Shown here: positions 4,237 to 6,082 of the stretch, in pieces | Numbering within the stretch: position 1 is the stretch's first letter | Layout: every line of letters begins with the position of its first letter | NCBI GenBank assembly: GCA_024762485.1 | Contig: JANTHH010000166.1 | Span: 1 to 6,082 of the forward strand | Source: Chromatiales bacterium | Lineage (GTDB): Bacteria; Pseudomonadota; Gammaproteobacteria; Chromatiales; Chromatiaceae | Direction: 5' to 3' | DNA: 6,082 nucleotides | Program-made: the position numbers and the translations under genes | Notes under the pieces: model-generated | The model's database searches: none | Seen by the model: only the letters and a program-made list of their open reading frames with translations | What the model was told of the DNA's origin: nothing

Positions 4237-5811
4237 ATGGCGGATCAGTCCTCCGAAGATTGGCAAAAACGCTTCCAGCAGCTGGCGGTGCAGCAGGAGG
4301 AGGATGGTCGTCGCCATGCCGAGGCCGAGCAGACCCTTTGCCGCACCATCATCCGCGTGTGCGCGGCCACCGGTGGCCTGGATCCACTGCTCGACCCCCA
4401 TCTCAAGCGGCTACGCGCCGCGGTCAAGGACGGCTACAGCCCACAGCTGGAGCAGCGTCTTGCCGAGTTCAGCGACGAACTGGTCAAGGCCCAGGATCAG
4501 GCGCCGGCGGCCGACCCCTTTGAGCGTTTGGTCGGCCGCACGGCACTCGGCGGGCGCCAGCAGAAGAAGGCCCTCGCGCTGTGGGAAAAGCTCTGCAAGT
4601 CACCGGCCGATGTCAGCGACCTCCTGGTCGACGAGCTGCTCGGGCTGCTCGGACAGGCCGGCGTTGCCGACGACTCGGCCAGCGACAGCGGTGCCAGGGG
4701 CGGTGGCCTGTTCGGGCGCCTGCTCGGTGGCAAGGGCGATGCAGCCTCCGCGCCCAACCAGACGGTCGCCGGCCTGCTCGACAAGGTGGACTGGCCACCG
4801 TCATTGCAGGAGGAGATCGCTGGTCTCAGCAGCCAGCTGAGTGGCGATGTGCCCGACGATGCCTGGGTCGGCGTGGTGGAACGTCTCAGCGACCTGGTGC
4901 TGGAGGTGATGCGCAGCGCCGACAACCGGGTCAAGGCGGCGGGTGATTTCCTTGCCGGCCTCACCGCCCGCCTGGCGAGCATCGATCAGCACATCAACAG
5001 CGGCTCGGAGCGGCGTCAGGCATCGCGCGACAGCGGCCAGGTGCTCGGTGATACGGTGCGTGCCGAGGTGGGTGATATCTCCGGCAGCCTGCAGGACAGC
5101 CGCGATCTCGACCAGCTGGTGGTGATGGTCACCGACAGCCTCGATCGCATCCAGCAGCAGGTGGAACGCCACCTCAGTGACGACGCGACCCGCCATCAGG
5201 CGGCCGACCGTGACGATGTCCGCCTGCGCCAGTCCATGGCCGAACTGGAGGCCGAGGCCGCACGCCTGCGCCGCCGCCTGGCGGAGACCGAGGAACAGGC
5301 CTTCCGCGATGCGCTGACCGGGTTGCCCAACCGGCGTGCCTACGACGACCGTGTGGCCGAGGAAATCGCCCGCCTCAAGCGCTTCGGCGGCGATCTGTCG
5401 CTGGTGGTGTGGGACCTGGACAACTTCAAGAAGATCAACGACAACCTCGGCCACAAGGCCGGCGACAAGGCGCTCAAGGTGGTGGCCGACCTGCTGGCCA
5501 GCCGCCTGCGCGAGACCGATTTCATCGCCCGCTACGGTGGTGAGGAGTTCGTGGTCCTGCTGCCCGGTGCCGACCCGGAGGCGGCCCTGGTGGTGGCCGA
5601 ACAGATGCGCGAGGCGGTGGCCAATGCCGGCCTGCATTCGAACAACAAGCCGGTCGCACTGACGGTCTCCGGTGGTATTGCATGTTTCACCGCGGACGAG
5701 CATCCCGACCGGGTGTTCGAACAGGCGGACCAGGCCCTGTACCAGGCCAAGTCCGCCGGCAAGAACCGCTGCGTCATCGCCGCCGCTCCCGGCACCGGCT
5801 CAGACGACTGA
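4237..5811 (+). CDS. Soluble GGDEF diguanylate cyclase with long helical N-terminal region
   Basis: The 524-residue protein ends in a GGDEF domain (about 355-513) that should make c-di-GMP from two GTP. Visible features are DALTGLPNRRAYD (358-370), the metal Asp393 in WDLDNF, the signature GGEEF (434-438), and an intact inhibitory I-site RETD (425-428) five residues before it, implying product feedback. Residues 1 to about 305 are mostly predicted helix with no domain I recognise; a Gly/Ser-rich stretch (about 147-171) splits this region. A charged coiled coil (about 306-356) leads into the catalytic domain. No transmembrane helix is seen. The family resembles Pseudomonas PA5487 (DgcH), which I recall in the same neighbourhood after dsbA and the EEP gene; orthology is inferred. 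The Shine-Dalgarno AGGGG (4227-4231) overlaps the preceding stop. No terminator follows before the convergent gene. Confidence 0.9.
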   Translation: MADQSSEDWQKRFQQLAVQQEEDGRRHAEAEQTLCRTIIRVCAATGGLDPLLDPHLKRLRAAVKDGYSPQLEQRLAEFSDELVKAQDQAPAADPFERLVGRTALGGRQQKKALALWEKLCKSPADVSDLLVDELLGLLGQAGVADDSASDSGARGGGLFGRLLGGKGDAASAPNQTVAGLLDKVDWPPSLQEEIAGLSSQLSGDVPDDAWVGVVERLSDLVLEVMRSADNRVKAAGDFLAGLTARLASIDQHINSGSERRQASRDSGQVLGDTVRAEVGDISGSLQDSRDLDQLVVMVTDSLDRIQQQVERHLSDDATRHQAADRDDVRLRQSMAELEAEAARLRRRLAETEEQAFRDALTGLPNRRAYDDRVAEEIARLKRFGGDLSLVVWDLDNFKKINDNLGHKAGDKALKVVADLLASRLRETDFIARYGGEEFVVLLPGADPEAALVVAEQMREAVANAGLHSNNKPVALTVSGGIACFTADEHPDRVFEQADQALYQAKSAGKNRCVIAAAPGTGSDD

Positions 5812-5812
5812 C

Positions 5813-6082
5813 TCAGTCCCCGCTGCTGCCCGACCAGCCGTAGTCCCAGGTGCCGCCGCCGGCCTCGCCCAGCCGCGACAGCAGCCGCTCCCCCGGCACC
5901 GCCTCGCCGGGGAAGACGCTGTGGATCTCCACCAGCAGACGACCGAATGCCACGTGCTGGCGCCAGCGCAGTTGTGGCAGCAGGGCTTGCGCTCCACAGC
6001 CGGGGCAGGTCCAGGGTCGCTCCGGATCCTCTTCCCACTGCACGGCCAGCGGCCGCCAGTCGGCGACCCGCTGACCGCATTG
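5813..6082 (-). CDS. Zinc-ribbon-like protein of unknown function, C-terminal part only
   Basis: On the minus strand the frame is open from the right edge to a TGA at 5815-5813, giving 89 codons of an incomplete gene. It begins QCGQR and continues with CPGCG about 27 residues later, which looks like the second half of one knuckle plus a second CxxC knuckle of a zinc ribbon; the first half would lie outside the window. Downstream are WRQHVAFGRLLVEIHSVFPG and an ending rich in Gly and Ser. A GTG at 6043 is an internal possible start, but the cysteine-containing sequence upstream of it is in frame and looks coding, so the gene probably continues past the edge. Its stop is one base from the GGDEF gene's stop, tail to tail. 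I do not recognise the family. Confidence 0.6.
   Translation of the reverse strand, partial: QCGQRVADWRPLAVQWEEDPERPWTCPGCGAQALLPQLRWRQHVAFGRLLVEIHSVFPGEAVPGERLLSRLGEAGGGTWDYGWSGSSGD

Noticed and set aside
4801..5703. 300-codon minus-strand ORF opposite the GGDEF gene
   Set aside because: It is a mirror of the strongly supported GGDEF coding frame. Its His/Ala/Gly-rich protein shows no motif of its own.
5850..6074. Plus-strand 74-codon ORF at the right end
   Set aside because: The minus-strand frame over the same bases encodes an organised CxxC-containing protein that stays open to the edge, while this one is Ser/Pro/Arg-rich and featureless.

Overview
The window looks like a GC-rich gammaproteobacterial chromosome segment. 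The evidence is an RsuA that aligns end to end with the enterobacterial protein, a diheme cytochrome c4, a CPHC-type DsbA, and a gene order (small cytochrome c, cytochrome c4, dsbA, endonuclease/exonuclease/phosphatase-family protein, GGDEF protein) that I recall from Pseudomonas, near PA5491 to PA5487. I cannot fix the genus from sequence alone. I see no insertion sequence, phage gene, CRISPR array, tRNA or rRNA.

Layout. Bases 1-128 (minus strand) hold the start of a small conserved hypothetical gene that diverges from rsuA. Bases 197-889 encode RsuA (16S rRNA pseudouridine synthase), preceded by a possible 12-codon upstream ORF. A single-domain PilZ protein (948-1355) follows in the same direction. 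A 257-base gap then carries an extended -10 promoter (1504-1532) and a 5' leader in front of two periplasmic c-type cytochromes: a monoheme protein (1613-1921) and diheme cytochrome c4 (2009-2614). Each cytochrome gene is followed by a strong intrinsic terminator. A second transcription unit carries dsbA (2760-3404), an EEP-family hydrolase (3418-4227, TTG start) and a large soluble GGDEF protein (4237-5811). In the two downstream junctions of this unit the upstream stop codon lies inside the next gene's Shine-Dalgarno. The C-terminal part of a zinc-ribbon-like protein (5813-6082, minus strand) converges on the GGDEF gene with one base between the stop codons.

How the genes fit together. The middle of the window is a periplasmic electron-transfer and thiol-oxidation block: DsbA supplies disulfides, which can include the CXXCH cysteines of apocytochromes before heme attachment. 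On either side are c-di-GMP genes, a likely maker (GGDEF with an intact active site and inhibitory site) and a likely sensor (PilZ). The least understood parts are the EEP protein's substrate, the roughly 350-residue N-terminal region of the GGDEF protein, and the two genes cut by the window edges. Most of the window is conserved housekeeping sequence. I found no clear-cut new system; the best leads are the coupled dsbA/EEP/GGDEF unit and the leader structures.
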